A stretch of DNA of 64,000 nt from Paenibacillus soyae (GTDB lineage: Bacteria; Bacillota; Bacilli; Paenibacillales; Paenibacillaceae). Shown here piece after piece: positions 24,152 through 33,914 of this stretch (position 1 is its first letter; each line of letters begins with the position of its first letter). A program made the position numbers and the translations under genes. The notes under the pieces were generated by a model. That model saw only the letters and a list, made by a program, of their open reading frames with translations. It had not been told where the DNA came from and ran no database searches. The stretch lies in assembly GCF_024623455.1 (NCBI RefSeq), contig NZ_JANIPJ010000011.1, forward strand, positions 161,400 through 225,399. The letters are read 5' to 3'.

Positions 24152-26287
24152 ATGTCGACTCCATTAATTGCCACCAAATTATATATTCCTGCGCCTCGGC
24201 CCAACACGGTGCCGCGCCGACGGTTAATCGAAGGATTGAACAGGGGCTTGCACCGAAAATTGACCCTGATCTCCGCGCCGGCCGGCTACGGCAAAACGAC
24301 CTTAGTCTGCGATTGGCTGGCCGACTGCGGGCGGCCGGCGGCATGGCTGTCGCTGGAACAGGAAGACAACGAGCCTGCGCGCTTCATCACCTATATGATC
24401 GCCGCGCTGCAGACGATTGCGGAGAATATAGGCGAAGGCGTGCTTTCCGTCCTTCACTCTCCGCAGCCGCCCCCGATCAAGTCGATTCTGACGGCGATCC
24501 TTCATGAACTCGCGGCCATTCCGTTCCCTTTTATTCTTGTTCTGGATGATTACCATGCGGCGAGCCCGAGCGAGGTGGATGAAGCCGTAGCCTTCCTGCT
24601 GGACCATCTCCCCCATTCGATGCATCTTGTCCTTACGACCCGCGAGGACCCGGCCATTTCTTTGCCGCGGCTGCGTGTTCGGGACCAGATCACCGAGCTG
24701 CGCGCCGCCGACATGCGATTTACGCTTAGCGAAGCCGAAGCCTTTTTTAACCAAGTAATGGAGCTCAACCTCTCCAAGGATCATGTAACGGATTTTCAAT
24801 CACGCACCGAAGGCTGGGCCGCGGGCCTGCGCTTGGCTGCCATCTCCATGCAGGAGGAGCGGGACGCCGATCGGCTCCTGCAGTCTTTTACGGGCAATCA
24901 TCATTTTGTGCTGGATTATTTGGTTGAGGAAGTGCTGCAAAGGCAGTCCGAGGATGTCCAGGTCTTTCTGCTGCAGACCTCCCTACTCGACCGATTGTGC
25001 GGTCCGTTATGCGACGAGCTAATACCCGAGCATGGGGCTTCGGGTAAGGACATGTTGATCGAGCTTGATCGTAAAAATTTATTTGTCATCCCCCTGGATA
25101 AGGAACGGCGGTGGTATCGTTATCATCATTTGTTCGCGGATATTCTTCGCAGACGGCTGCTGGAAAGCGCGGATGAGGGCCTTATCGCGGAATTGCACAA
25201 ACGAGCGAGCTTCTGGTATGAACAACAAGGTTTCGAAATCGAGTCGTTTCGTCATGCTGTCGAAGCGCGGGACATCGAGCGGAGCGCGCGTTTGCTTCAA
25301 GGCAATGGAATGCCGCTGCATCTGAGAGGGGCCGCGCGAGTAGCGCTCGACTGGCTGGAGTCGCTGCCTGCTCAGGAGCTGAATGCTAGACCGGCATTGT
25401 GGGTTTTCTACGGCTCGGCCCTATTGATAGCCGGGAAGCCGACGAGCATCGAGCCTAAGCTTCAAGCGGCGGAGGCAGTCTTGGAGGGCGTGGAGCAAGA
25501 CGCCGGCGTCAGGGACTTGATCGGCTGGATCGCGGCTACCCGCGCTACGTTGGCATCCTTGAGCTTAACCGATAGCTCCGACGTGTCCGAGCTCCGTCTT
25601 GAAGCGGCAGAAGCGGCTATGCAAGATTCGGATAGGGAAGACAAGACGGATGAACTAGTCGAATTCATTGCGCCTGTACGGAAAGCCCTGGTAAGAGATA
25701 CGGAAGGTATTGACCTTATAATGGCCCAATCGCGCCGAGCGCTGGCCTATCTGCAGCCCGATAACCTGTCGGCCCGGACGGCATCGGCTTGGATGCTGGG
25801 CGTCGCTTGCCAGCGAAGGGGAATTTATGCCGAGGCACTCGAAGCCTATAACGAGGTCATCGCGAATTGCCGAAGGATCAATCATCGGCTGATGGCGATT
25901 ATGGCCATGATTGGAATCGCGCAAATACAGGAAGCGGAGGGGCGCACCGATCTGGCGGCGGAGCGTTACCGGGAGGCTCTGGGACTTGCCGGCGATTTGC
26001 CGCACCCGGCCATCGAAGAAGCTCGATTGGACCTAGAGCGTTTGCGCCGCGTTCTCGAGGACGGAAGGAAGGGCGACCTGCTCAGCCCGCGCGAGATCGA
26101 GGTGCTGGAGCTCATAGCGAAGGGGCACTCCAATCGGGAAATCGCCGGGAAGCTTTTCCTCGCCTTGGATACGGTGAAAGGCCACAATAGAAGAATATTC
26201 GAGAAGCTCCAAGTGCAGCGGCGCACGGAAGCGATTGCCCGCGCCCGCGAATTAAACTTGTTAATGGGCACCCCGAAACCACACTAA
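24152..26287 (+). CDS. MalT-type LuxR-family transcriptional activator (STAND ATPase)
   Basis: A 711-residue regulator. It starts with the family N-terminus [18 protein letters not shown], followed by an NB-ARC/AAA-like ATPase with Walker [12 protein letters not shown] and Walker B region [13 protein letters not shown] helical TPR-like sensor region follows (about 400-630). The C-terminal LuxR HTH is [20 protein letters not shown] and continues [20 protein letters not shown]. MalT-like proteins activate on binding an inducer plus ATP. At 711 residues it is shorter than MalT (about 900). Homology fixes the start at 24152, where no ribosome site exists and TATAAT is six bases upstream. The DUF4386 gene 66 bases downstream is a probable target. 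Confidence 0.9.
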   Translation: MSTPLIATKLYIPAPRPNTVPRRRLIEGLNRGLHRKLTLISAPAGYGKTTLVCDWLADCGRPAAWLSLEQEDNEPARFITYMIAALQTIAENIGEGVLSVLHSPQPPPIKSILTAILHELAAIPFPFILVLDDYHAASPSEVDEAVAFLLDHLPHSMHLVLTTREDPAISLPRLRVRDQITELRAADMRFTLSEAEAFFNQVMELNLSKDHVTDFQSRTEGWAAGLRLAAISMQEERDADRLLQSFTGNHHFVLDYLVEEVLQRQSEDVQVFLLQTSLLDRLCGPLCDELIPEHGASGKDMLIELDRKNLFVIPLDKERRWYRYHHLFADILRRRLLESADEGLIAELHKRASFWYEQQGFEIESFRHAVEARDIERSARLLQGNGMPLHLRGAARVALDWLESLPAQELNARPALWVFYGSALLIAGKPTSIEPKLQAAEAVLEGVEQDAGVRDLIGWIAATRATLASLSLTDSSDVSELRLEAAEAAMQDSDREDKTDELVEFIAPVRKALVRDTEGIDLIMAQSRRALAYLQPDNLSARTASAWMLGVACQRRGIYAEALEAYNEVIANCRRINHRLMAIMAMIGIAQIQEAEGRTDLAAERYREALGLAGDLPHPAIEEARLDLERLRRVLEDGRKGDLLSPREIEVLELIAKGHSNREIAGKLFLALDTVKGHNRRIFEKLQVQRRTEAIARARELNLLMGTPKPH

Positions 26288-26353
26288 AGTGTCTACAGGT
26301 CCATTCCCCCCCGAGCTATACTGCTGATAAAGGAGTCAGGAGGGGGACCAAGG

Positions 26354-26998
26354 ATGAGAAAGCTGGAAAGAGCGGCAGGGGTGTTGTTTTTGTTGTCGAC
26401 GGCTGCATTCCTGATCGGAAGCGGCATGCTGGATCCTATTTTACACGGGGCCGATTTGCTAAACGGTGTGGTTGCCAAGCAAAAGCAAATATATGCGGGA
26501 GTGTTCTTGGAGGTCATTAACGCCATAGCGGTCGTGGGGATTGCCATGCTGCTGCATCCCATTTTGAAGAAGCATCACGAAGCATTTGCCTACGGGTACT
26601 TCGCTTCGCGGGTCGTGGAGTCGGCGCTGCTCATTGTGAGTCTAGCCGGTCCGTTGATCATTCTCGCGTTAAGCAAGCAAGCGCCGGCATCGGGAGCCTC
26701 AGGTGATGCATCCATGCACACGTTAGGAAATGCGGCGGTGGAAGCTCATTACTTGCTGTTTGACTTGGCCATGCTCGTGCTGAGCGTAGGCAGCCTGCTG
26801 TTTTGTACGATCCTCTACCGGTCGAGACTAGTTCCTCGGCTGTTGTCCGTCGTCGGCTGGATCGGGTATACGGGCTTGCTGGCGAGCAGCTCTCTGTCGC
26901 TAGTTGGTGTGGAAGCAGGGAATATTCTTTATATTCCCGGAGCAATATTCGAGATCGCTTTACCGATTTGGCTTATCGTGAAGGGATTTCGATCGTAA
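26354..26998 (+). CDS. DUF4386 membrane protein
   Basis: A 214-residue protein with about six membrane segments. It begins MRKLERAAGVLFLLSTAAFL and contains FASRVVESALLIVSLAGPL and YRSRLVPRLLSVVGWIGYTG, matching the DUF4386 family seen also at 12416. AGGAGGGGGA provides the ribosome site. It lies 66 bases after the MalT-like regulator on the same strand and ends at a strong terminator. Association with a regulator in both copies suggests an inducible membrane function, but none is established. Confidence 0.88.
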   Translation: MRKLERAAGVLFLLSTAAFLIGSGMLDPILHGADLLNGVVAKQKQIYAGVFLEVINAIAVVGIAMLLHPILKKHHEAFAYGYFASRVVESALLIVSLAGPLIILALSKQAPASGASGDASMHTLGNAAVEAHYLLFDLAMLVLSVGSLLFCTILYRSRLVPRLLSVVGWIGYTGLLASSSLSLVGVEAGNILYIPGAIFEIALPIWLIVKGFRS

Positions 26999-27016
26999 TT
27001 CGCATAAGGTAAACAG

Positions 27017-27044
27017 AACGGCCCCTCGGGAAGGGGCCGTTTGT
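27017..27044. terminator. Bidirectional terminator, DUF4386 gene and araR
   Basis: AACGGCCCCT and AGGGGCCGTT form the stem, with T on one side and A on the other; it touches the last base of araR. Confidence 0.85.
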
Positions 27045-28144
27045 TATTCCAACTCGATCGCTTTGACCGTTTCGCCTTCGATCAACACCGGCTGGTAGTA
27101 GGTTTTGACGGGTAAGTCTTTTTTGCCTTGCAAGTTCCTGATAATCCAGTCCGCGGCGTCGCGGCCCATCTGTTCTTGGGGGTGAGTCAGCGTCGTGAGC
27201 TGAATATTGGCGTTCTTGGCGATGTATGAGTTGTCCTGGCCGATGATGGACAGCTCGTCCGGGATGGAGATGCCCAGTCTTCTGCACACATGTACAACCT
27301 CTAGGCCAACTTCGTCGTTATAGCACACTAGCGCGCTTAATTCGCCCCGATTGTCGTTCAGGAAGTCTTCCAGACTGGCGGACAGGTCCGGCTTCGTATC
27401 CGTGTCGAAGGACAGGACATGCTCGGGACGGAACCGCAGCTTGGCCTCTCCAAGCGCCTTAATGTAGCCTTTCATCCGATATTTCCCCTGCAAGTCATCC
27501 ATCTTCGCGATAAGCCCGATCTGCGTATGGCCTTTGGCGATGAGCTCTCTGGTGGCAAGATAGCTGGATTGCACGTCATCCAGGCAGAAGAACGGCACCT
27601 CCAGCTCTTCGTAATAGGCATTGATCATGGTGAAAGGTACCTCTTGCTCCTTGAACGAAAGGTAATACGCGATGTTCGGGTTGTACACGTTGCTCCGCGT
27701 AGGCTCGATAATAAGTCCGTCCACGCCGTAGGAAAGCATCATCTCGAGCGCTTTCTTCTCTTGCGCGATATCGTTATTGGTGCTGGCGAGCAGCAGGGAA
27801 TAGCTATCCTCATTCAGCCGGCTCTCGATGCCGCGAATAATGGAAGGGAAGATGTAATCGGAAATATAGGTGGTAATGACGCCGATGGTTCGCTTCCCGC
27901 CCGAACGGGAACGGTACTGGCTGCTGACGTAAGTGCCGGAGCCCTTCTCGCTTCGCAGGAAGCCCTCGTTCGATAGCTCCAGAATGGCCTTCCGAACGGT
28001 CTGCCGGCTCACGTTGTAGCTTTCCTGCAGAGCATGCTCCGTCGGGATTTGCTCGCCCGCCTTGTATGTGCCCGACAGGATATGACTCTTGATATCATCT
28101 ATAATGACCTGGTACTTAGGCTTCACGATATTCACTTCTTTCAT
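27044..28144 (-). CDS. araR: Arabinose operon repressor, GntR/LacI chimera
   Basis: A 366-residue repressor. The N-terminal GntR winged helix is seen at HILSGTYKAGEQIPTEHALQ and YNVSRQTVRKAILELSNEGF. The C-terminal LacI/PBP1-type sugar domain starts near KRTIGVITTYISDYIFPSII. This fusion is characteristic of AraR, which releases DNA on binding L-arabinose. Two AraR boxes lie in the divergent region shared with araB. The start is uncertain: ATG 28144 has no ribosome site. GTG 28126 (VKPKYQV) has AAAGAAG upstream and aligns with the usual AraR N-terminus, so the protein may be six residues shorter. Confidence 0.93.
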   Translation of the reverse strand: MKEVNIVKPKYQVIIDDIKSHILSGTYKAGEQIPTEHALQESYNVSRQTVRKAILELSNEGFLRSEKGSGTYVSSQYRSRSGGKRTIGVITTYISDYIFPSIIRGIESRLNEDSYSLLLASTNNDIAQEKKALEMMLSYGVDGLIIEPTRSNVYNPNIAYYLSFKEQEVPFTMINAYYEELEVPFFCLDDVQSSYLATRELIAKGHTQIGLIAKMDDLQGKYRMKGYIKALGEAKLRFRPEHVLSFDTDTKPDLSASLEDFLNDNRGELSALVCYNDEVGLEVVHVCRRLGISIPDELSIIGQDNSYIAKNANIQLTTLTHPQEQMGRDAADWIIRNLQGKKDLPVKTYYQPVLIEGETVKAIELE

Positions 28145-28157
28145 CGTTGAACGGATA

Positions 28158-28173
28158 AGTTGTACGTACACAT
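28158..28173 (-). promoter_or_regulatory. AraR box at the araR promoter
   Basis: AGTTGTACGTACACAT matches the Bacillus AraR operator ATTTGTACGTACAAAT at 14/16 positions. It lies at the transcription start of araR, just downstream of the -10 box, as expected for autorepression. Confidence 0.85.
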
Positions 28174-28199
28174 ATTAGCATGAAATGCTTGAAATGCAA
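28172..28199 (-). promoter_or_regulatory. Candidate araR promoter
   Basis: On the minus strand: TTGCAT, a 16-base spacer and TAATAT. The AraR box overlaps its downstream edge. Confidence 0.5.
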
Positions 28200-28228
28200 A
28201 TGCAGCGCCATTTAATTGCAGGTAAAAC

Positions 28229-28237
28229 CGTACAAAT
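28229..28237. promoter_or_regulatory. Possible AraR half-site
   Basis: CGTACAAAT matches the right half of the AraR operator and lies between the two full boxes. It could support cooperative binding or looping. Confidence 0.25.
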
Positions 28238-28320
28238 TCCCTACTTAGTCCTTGAAAAACGCAGAATATGACAGCGATAAGTGGCATCGAGACTTATGTA
28301 GGTATAACTATTAGACTATA

Positions 28321-28349
28321 TTGACAAATGTACGTACAAAAAATATACT
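28321..28349 (+). promoter_or_regulatory. araBDA promoter with AraR box in the spacer
   Basis: A consensus TTGACA (28321-28326) and TATACT (28344-28349) stand 17 bases apart. The 16-base AraR box AAATGTACGTACAAAA (28326-28341, 13/16 to consensus) fills the spacer. Repressor and RNA polymerase cannot bind together, so this gives direct repression relieved by arabinose. Confidence 0.88.
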
Positions 28350-28407
28350 AAGGCTGTCAGTAAGGGAATGGGCGGGAAACCGAAAACGGAGAGGGGATAA
28401 GCGGGCC

Positions 28408-30024
28408 ATGAGTCAAGCAGAATGGAAAGAAGCGATAGCCAAGGGAGAAACGTCACTGGGTATTGAATTGGGCTCTACGCGGATCAAAGCGGTGCTGATC
28501 GATCGTCGTTTCCAGACGATCGCGTCGGGCAGCTACGAATGGGAGAATCAGCTCAAGGACGGCTATTGGACATACGACCAGAAGGATATTCTGACAGGCG
28601 TCCAAACGGCTTACCGCGAGCTCAAGCAGGAAGTGGAACGGAACTACGACATTACGCTCCGGGCTGTCGGTTCGATCGGCTTCTCCGCGATGATGCACGG
28701 CTATCTGGCATTCGATAACAGGGGCGAGCTTCTGGTGCCGTTCCGGACGTGGCGCAACGCGACAACGGGCGCGGCGGCCAAAGAATTAACGGAATTATTC
28801 CAATTTAATATACCGGAGCGCTGGAGCATTGCGCATCTATACCAAGCAATCTTGAACCAAGAGGAGCATGTGCCTCAGATCGATTTCGTAACGACGCTGT
28901 CCGGTTACATTCACTGGCTGCTGACCGGCAACAAAGCGATCGGCATCGGCGATGCCTCCGGCATGTTCCCGATTGATGAGGCGACGCATAACTACCATGC
29001 TTCGATGGTCCAGCAATTCGATGATCGCATCGCGTCTAAGGGCTATCCGTGGAAGCTGAACGATCTTCTTCCGAAAGTCTACGTCGCGGGCGAGCAAGCG
29101 GGCGAGCTGACGGAAGCGGGAGCCGCGCTTCTCGACCCGGCCGGGGACCTGCAGTCGGGCATTCCGCTTTGTCCTCCGGAAGGCGACGCGGGCACGGGCA
29201 TGGTGGCGACGAACAGCGTCCGGAAGCGCACGGGCAACATCTCCGTGGGCACTTCCGTATTCGCGATGATCGTCCTGGAGAAAGAGCTGTCCAAGGTGTA
29301 TCCGGAGATCGATATGGTCACGACGCCGGACGGCAGCCCGGTCGGCATGGCTCATGCCAACAACTGCTCCAGCGATCTGAACGCCTGGATGGGCTTGTTC
29401 CGTGAGTTCTCGGCGGCTATGGGCTACGAGGCGGACTCCGGCAAGCTGTTCAGCGTGCTGCTGAACAAGGCGCTCGAGGCCGACCCCGACGGCGGCGGCC
29501 TGCTGAGCTACGGCTATCTCTCGGGCGAGAACATGACGGGCATCGACCAAGGCCGTCCGCTCTTCGTCCGCTCGCCGGAAAGCAACTTTAATCTGGCCAA
29601 TTTCATGCGCACCCACTTGTTCACGGCCTTCGGCGCGCTCAAGATCGGCATGGATATTTTGACCGACAACGAGAAAGTGGCCATCGACAGCATCCTGGCT
29701 CATGGCGGCCTCTTCAAGACTCCCGTCGTCGGACAACGCATCGTAGCCGCCGCGCTTAACGTACCGATATCGGTCATGTCCACGGCCGGCGAGGGCGGAG
29801 CATGGGGCATGGCGCTTCTGGCCTCCTACTTGCTCAACAAGGATCAAGAAGAGCGGCTCGACGACTTCCTCGAGAAGAAGGTATTCCAGGATGTCGAAGG
29901 CGAGGAGATCGCGCCGGATCCGGCGGACGTGAAAGGGTTCGAAGCGTTCATGGAACGCTACAAAGCGGGTCTCGCCATTGAGCAGGCCGCGGTAGATCAT
30001 CTGCTAGAGAACGGGAGGAGCTAA
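28408..30024 (+). CDS. araB: FGGY-family carbohydrate kinase, ribulokinase
   Basis: A 538-residue sugar kinase predicted to phosphorylate L-ribulose. The ATP-binding phosphate loop is [29 protein letters not shown] and the C-terminal actin-fold motif [20 protein letters not shown] are FGGY marks. It differs in sequence from the classical AraB of E. coli and B. subtilis and looks like the alternative xylulokinase-like form used in some Firmicutes and Bacteroides ara operons. The role is assigned from its position before araD and araA and from the AraR box. ATG 28408 with GGAGAGGGG upstream is preferred to TTG 28321, which is part of the promoter. Confidence 0.88.
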   Translation: MSQAEWKEAIAKGETSLGIELGSTRIKAVLIDRRFQTIASGSYEWENQLKDGYWTYDQKDILTGVQTAYRELKQEVERNYDITLRAVGSIGFSAMMHGYLAFDNRGELLVPFRTWRNATTGAAAKELTELFQFNIPERWSIAHLYQAILNQEEHVPQIDFVTTLSGYIHWLLTGNKAIGIGDASGMFPIDEATHNYHASMVQQFDDRIASKGYPWKLNDLLPKVYVAGEQAGELTEAGAALLDPAGDLQSGIPLCPPEGDAGTGMVATNSVRKRTGNISVGTSVFAMIVLEKELSKVYPEIDMVTTPDGSPVGMAHANNCSSDLNAWMGLFREFSAAMGYEADSGKLFSVLLNKALEADPDGGGLLSYGYLSGENMTGIDQGRPLFVRSPESNFNLANFMRTHLFTAFGALKIGMDILTDNEKVAIDSILAHGGLFKTPVVGQRIVAAALNVPISVMSTAGEGGAWGMALLASYLLNKDQEERLDDFLEKKVFQDVEGEEIAPDPADVKGFEAFMERYKAGLAIEQAAVDHLLENGRS

Positions 30025-30026
30025 CG

Positions 30027-30722
30027 TTGTTAGAACAGCTGAAGGAAGAAGTATACCAGGCGAATCTGGATTTGCCGAAGCACGGACTCGTGAAATTTAC
30101 ATGGGGCAATGCGAGCGCGATCGATCGGGAGAGCGGACTGTTCGTCATTAAGCCGAGCGGGGTCAGCTACGAGAAGATGAAGCCGAGCGATATGGTCGTT
30201 GTCGATCTCGACGGACAAGTGGTCGAAGGGGATCTAAGACCGTCCTCCGATACCGCGACACACGCCGTGCTGTACAAACATTATCCGCAAATCGGCGGCA
30301 TCGTGCATACGCACTCGACTTGGGCCACGATCTGGGCGCAAGCGGGACTCGATGTGCCGGTCATGGGCACGACGCATGCGGACACCTTCTACGGCGCCGT
30401 TCCTTGCGCGCGCTTCCTGAACAAGGATGAGGTGGACCGGGGGTACGAAGCGGAGACGGGCCATGTCATTATCGAGACGTTCGAGCAGCGCGGGTTGGAC
30501 GTCATGGCGATTCCGGCGGTCCTGCTTCAAGGACATGCGCCGTTCACTTGGGGCAAGGACGTGAAGTCGGCGGTCGTGAACAGCGTCGTGCTGGAGGAAG
30601 TGTGCAAGATGAACCTGTACGCCCGCCAGCTGAACCACTTCGCCAAGGAGCTGCCGCAGAGCATTCTCGATAAGCACTATCTTCGCAAGCACGGGAAAGA
30701 CGCCTACTACGGGCAAAAATAA
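30027..30722 (+). CDS. araD: L-ribulose-5-phosphate 4-epimerase
   Basis: A 231-residue class II aldolase-fold epimerase converting L-ribulose-5-phosphate to D-xylulose-5-phosphate. Visible motifs are KFTWGNASAIDRESGLFVIK, KPSGVSYEKM, and the zinc-binding histidines in GGIVHTHSTWATIW, with the later HAPFTWG histidine. The length equals the E. coli enzyme. It starts with TTG at 30027, two bases after the araB stop, with GGGAGGAG six bases upstream. It is the middle gene of araB-araD-araA. Confidence 0.95.
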   Translation: MLEQLKEEVYQANLDLPKHGLVKFTWGNASAIDRESGLFVIKPSGVSYEKMKPSDMVVVDLDGQVVEGDLRPSSDTATHAVLYKHYPQIGGIVHTHSTWATIWAQAGLDVPVMGTTHADTFYGAVPCARFLNKDEVDRGYEAETGHVIIETFEQRGLDVMAIPAVLLQGHAPFTWGKDVKSAVVNSVVLEEVCKMNLYARQLNHFAKELPQSILDKHYLRKHGKDAYYGQK

Positions 30723-30767
30723 TCGGACTTATCCATTATATATTTTATAGAAAAGAGGATGATCAGG

Positions 30768-32192
30768 ATGACAGCAACAGCAGCTAAACAATTTTGGTTC
30801 GTCGTAGGTTCGCAGCACTTGTACGGAGAAGAGGCGCTGGCCGAGGTTAAGGCTCACGCGCAGACGATGACGGATGCCCTGAATAACAGCGGCGTGCTGC
30901 CTTATCCGCTCGTGTTGCAAGACTTGGCCGTTAGCGCGGACAAAATCACCAGCATCATGAAAGAAGTGAACTACCGCGACGAAGTAGCGGGCGTCATCAC
31001 TTGGATGCACACATTCTCGCCGGCCAAAATGTGGATCCGCGGCACGAAGCTGCTGCAGAAGCCTCTGCTGCACCTCGCGACCCAATACAACGAAAGCATT
31101 CCATGGGCAACGATCGACATGGACTTCATGAACCTGAACCAAGCCGCCCACGGCGACCGCGAATACGGCTTCATCAATGCCCGCCTGAAGAAGCAGAACA
31201 AAATCGTAGTCGGCTACTGGGAGCGTCCGGAAGTACAGAAGCAAATTGCCGATTGGATGGACGTGGCGGTTGGCTACAACGAAAGCTTCAACATCAAAGT
31301 CGCTCGTTTCGGCGACAACATGCGCAACGTCGGCGTAACCGAAGGCGACAAAGTCGAAGCGCAAATCCAATTCGGCTGGACTGTCGACTACTACGGCATC
31401 GGCGATCTCGTGCAATACGTGAATGCCGTGTCCGAGCAGGAAATCGATGATCTGATGGGCCAATACGCGGAGCTGTACGACTTCGACTACGGCACGAACA
31501 GCAAGGAAGCATGGGAAGCCAGCGTCCGTATTCAAGCCAGCTATGAGATTGCATTGAAGCGATTCCTGGACGAGAAAGGCTACAACGCGTTTACGACGAA
31601 CTTCGAGGATCTGCATGGCATGAAGCAGCTTCCGGGTCTGGCCGTTCAACGCCTAATGGCGCAAGGCTACGGCTTCGCCGGCGAAGGCGACTGGAAGACG
31701 GCCGCGCTTGACCGCTTGATGAAGGTGATGAGCCGCAACCAGAATACGGGCTTCATGGAAGACTACACGTACGAGATGGCGGCAGGCCAAGAAGCAATCC
31801 TGCAGTCCCACATGCTTGAGGTGGATCCGTCCTTGGCGGCGAATAAGCCGAAAATCGTGGTCAATCCGCTCGGAATCGGCGACCGCGAAGACCCGGCCCG
31901 TCTCGTATTCGACGGCAAGGCCGGCGAAGGCGTCGTGGTCTCCATGGCCGATTTCGGCACGCACTACAAGCTGCTGATCAACGAAGTGTCCGCGTTCGAG
32001 CCGACGGTTCCGGCTCCGAAGCTGCCTGTCGCTCGCGTCCTCTGGACGGTGAAGCCGAACTTCCAAGACGGCGTGAAGGCTTGGATCGAGAACGGCGGCG
32101 GCCATCATACCGTCGTGTCCTTGAACCTGACGACCGACCAGATCGTCACGTACGCGAAGCTCGTGAACCTGGAGTATGTTGTGATTAAATAA
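30768..32192 (+). CDS. araA: L-arabinose isomerase
   Basis: A 474-residue enzyme converting L-arabinose to L-ribulose. It begins with the typical [16 protein letters not shown]. Conserved pieces include [20 protein letters not shown], the substrate-site region [20 protein letters not shown], and [20 protein letters not shown], with active-site glutamates and metal-binding histidines in the usual order. ATG 30768 is preferred over ATG 30759, which abuts the AAGAGG ribosome site. It ends the ara operon. No arabinose transporter lies beside it, so uptake must be encoded elsewhere. Confidence 0.96.
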   Translation: MTATAAKQFWFVVGSQHLYGEEALAEVKAHAQTMTDALNNSGVLPYPLVLQDLAVSADKITSIMKEVNYRDEVAGVITWMHTFSPAKMWIRGTKLLQKPLLHLATQYNESIPWATIDMDFMNLNQAAHGDREYGFINARLKKQNKIVVGYWERPEVQKQIADWMDVAVGYNESFNIKVARFGDNMRNVGVTEGDKVEAQIQFGWTVDYYGIGDLVQYVNAVSEQEIDDLMGQYAELYDFDYGTNSKEAWEASVRIQASYEIALKRFLDEKGYNAFTTNFEDLHGMKQLPGLAVQRLMAQGYGFAGEGDWKTAALDRLMKVMSRNQNTGFMEDYTYEMAAGQEAILQSHMLEVDPSLAANKPKIVVNPLGIGDREDPARLVFDGKAGEGVVVSMADFGTHYKLLINEVSAFEPTVPAPKLPVARVLWTVKPNFQDGVKAWIENGGGHHTVVSLNLTTDQIVTYAKLVNLEYVVIK

Positions 32193-32202
32193 ACCGCAAA
32201 TC

Positions 32203-32261
32203 AAACCGTTTCTTTGGCAAATGGCGCGCAAAACGCCCGTCTGCCGAGAAACGGTTTTTTG
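32203..32261 (+). terminator. Terminator of the araBDA operon
   Basis: AAACCGTTTC(T)TTGGCA pairs with TGCCGAGAAACGGTTT around an internal region, followed by six T. Confidence 0.85.
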
Positions 32262-32358
32262 TTTTTCTGATTTTTTCCGACTCCGCGACATATACATACT
32301 ACCGAGGACAACGATCCGTATGGACGGATACGATGATTTGACGGATGGAGGTATGAAT

Positions 32359-33360
32359 ATGATCAGACGAGTGAGCAGAGGAGTCGTTCTTGCGCTGGTG
32401 TTTATCCTGGCCCTGGCCGCCTGCGGCGGAAATAACCAGGAGGAGCCCGGAGCATCGGATGCGAATGCGGCGGGAGAGAAGCCGTCCAGCCTGATCATTG
32501 CGACAGGCGGCACGGCGGGTACCTATTATCCGCTGGGCGGCGGAATCGCCAATCTGATTCAAGAGAAGGCGGGTACGAATGCCACGGCGCAGGTGACCGG
32601 AGCGGCAGTCGAAAATATGCGTTTGATCAGCGACAAAGAGGTCGATCTGGCGATTACGCAAGGCGACATCGCGGATTACGCGGCCAAGGGCACGGAGATG
32701 TTTAACGACGGAGCTGTAGGCAATTTGCAGGCGATCGGCGCCCTTTATCAGGAGACGATTCAGATCGTCGTGTCGGAGAAGAGCGGCATTACTACCGTCT
32801 CGGAGCTGAAGGGCAAGAAGGTTTCGGTAGGCGCGCCGGGAAGCGGTACGGAGGTCAATGCCAGACAAATTCTTGAGGCGTATGGTCTTACCTTCGACGA
32901 TTTGAGCACGGAGCGACTATCGTTTGGCGATTCGGCCAAGAAAATGCAGGACGGCGGCTTGGACGCGGCGTTCGTCACGGCGGGCGCGCCGACGGCGGCG
33001 ATTAACGAGCTGGCCGCGACGACCGGCATAAAACTTCTGACGATCGAGGATGACAAAGTAAAGGCCATTACGGATAAGTACAAATATTACAGCCAGCAGA
33101 TCATTCCAGCGGGCACCTATCCCAAGCAGGACGCCGAAGTGAAGACCGTCGCGGTGAAGGCGATTATGTCCGTGCGGGCTGAGCTGGATGAGCAGCTCGT
33201 CTATGATATAACCAAGACGATTTATGAGAATACGGAGCCGCTCATTGCCATCAACGCCAAAGCGAACGAGATCAAAACCGATAACGCGCTGGAAGGAATC
33301 AGTATTCCGCTACATCCGGGAGCGGAGAAGTATCTGAAGGAAAAAGGCGTCATTAAGTAA
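32359..33360 (+). CDS. TAXI-family TRAP transporter solute-binding lipoprotein
   Basis: A 333-residue binding protein. A lipoprotein signal (VVLALVFILALAAC) is followed by the TAXI hallmark IIATGGTAGTYYPLGGGIAN, then AQVTGAAVENMRLI and the GAPGSGTEVNARQILEAYGL loop. TAXI receptors feed a TRAP permease in sodium-driven uptake, often of organic acids or glutamate-like substrates. ATG 32359 is chosen over 32353, which is one base after GGAGG. Its stop overlaps the start of the DUF1850 gene by one base (TAATG). The operon lies between the ara operon terminator and the terminator at 35981. Confidence 0.93.
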   Translation: MIRRVSRGVVLALVFILALAACGGNNQEEPGASDANAAGEKPSSLIIATGGTAGTYYPLGGGIANLIQEKAGTNATAQVTGAAVENMRLISDKEVDLAITQGDIADYAAKGTEMFNDGAVGNLQAIGALYQETIQIVVSEKSGITTVSELKGKKVSVGAPGSGTEVNARQILEAYGLTFDDLSTERLSFGDSAKKMQDGGLDAAFVTAGAPTAAINELAATTGIKLLTIEDDKVKAITDKYKYYSQQIIPAGTYPKQDAEVKTVAVKAIMSVRAELDEQLVYDITKTIYENTEPLIAINAKANEIKTDNALEGISIPLHPGAEKYLKEKGVIK

Positions 33361-33914
33361 TGAAAGGCAGGGGACGGGTGCGGGTTTCCGCACCTGTTTT
33401 TCATCGAACGGGATGGTTGATGCTCTTCTTCCTGGCGTTCGTGTGCGCGGCCGTCGGGTTGTGGGCTTCGACCATTCCGGTGCTCAGCATCAGGCAGGTA
33501 TCGGACGGCCGGATCGTCTTCCAGTCGCCTGTCGATGAAGGCAGCCGCTTCTCGCTTCTCTATATTCATTCGATTCATCGTACGCCGGTAGAGGAGCTAT
33601 TCTTCATTAATGACAAAGGGCAAATCGTTCTCGACGCCATGTTATTCGAATCGTATGGGGTCGGAATGCCGACCTCGCTCGAAGGTGTTGAGACCCTTCG
33701 CATGGACGATGGGAAAATGCGGATTGAGGGCATTGGCCGGACGCTCCATTCGTTCGAGCTTCGAATCGGCCAAGTGTTGGCCGACCATCGATTGCTTCTG
33801 CGGGGGGATGAAATTCCGCTCGCTTCGCTTAGTAAGCCGGGGTCGGCAGTACGGATCGAAGTGGGCCGTCTACATGTCTGGGAGTACTTGAAGGGAGGGC
33901 TTCGCCTTGACTGA
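33360..33914 (+). CDS. DUF1850 protein of the TRAP operon
   Basis: A 184-residue protein with one N-terminal membrane segment at about 17-40 and an exported domain containing FSLLYIHSIHRTPVEELFFI and YGVGMPTSLEG, the DUF1850 signature. Such proteins regularly sit between the TAXI receptor and the fused TRAP permease; their role in transport is not established. Its ATG overlaps the TAXI stop, and its last eight bases overlap the permease TTG start, so the three genes are tightly coupled. Confidence 0.88.
   Translation: MKGRGRVRVSAPVFHRTGWLMLFFLAFVCAAVGLWASTIPVLSIRQVSDGRIVFQSPVDEGSRFSLLYIHSIHRTPVEELFFINDKGQIVLDAMLFESYGVGMPTSLEGVETLRMDDGKMRIEGIGRTLHSFELRIGQVLADHRLLLRGDEIPLASLSKPGSAVRIEVGRLHVWEYLKGGLRLD

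Noticed and set aside
28321..28407. N-terminal extension of araB from TTG 28321
   Set aside because: These bases are the -35 box, AraR operator and -10 box of the promoter; the family N-terminus starts at ATG 28408.
28837..30000. Long minus-strand ORF opposite araB
   Set aside because: It is a shadow frame in a GC-rich gene, with no ribosome site or recognisable protein; the plus strand is a clear kinase.
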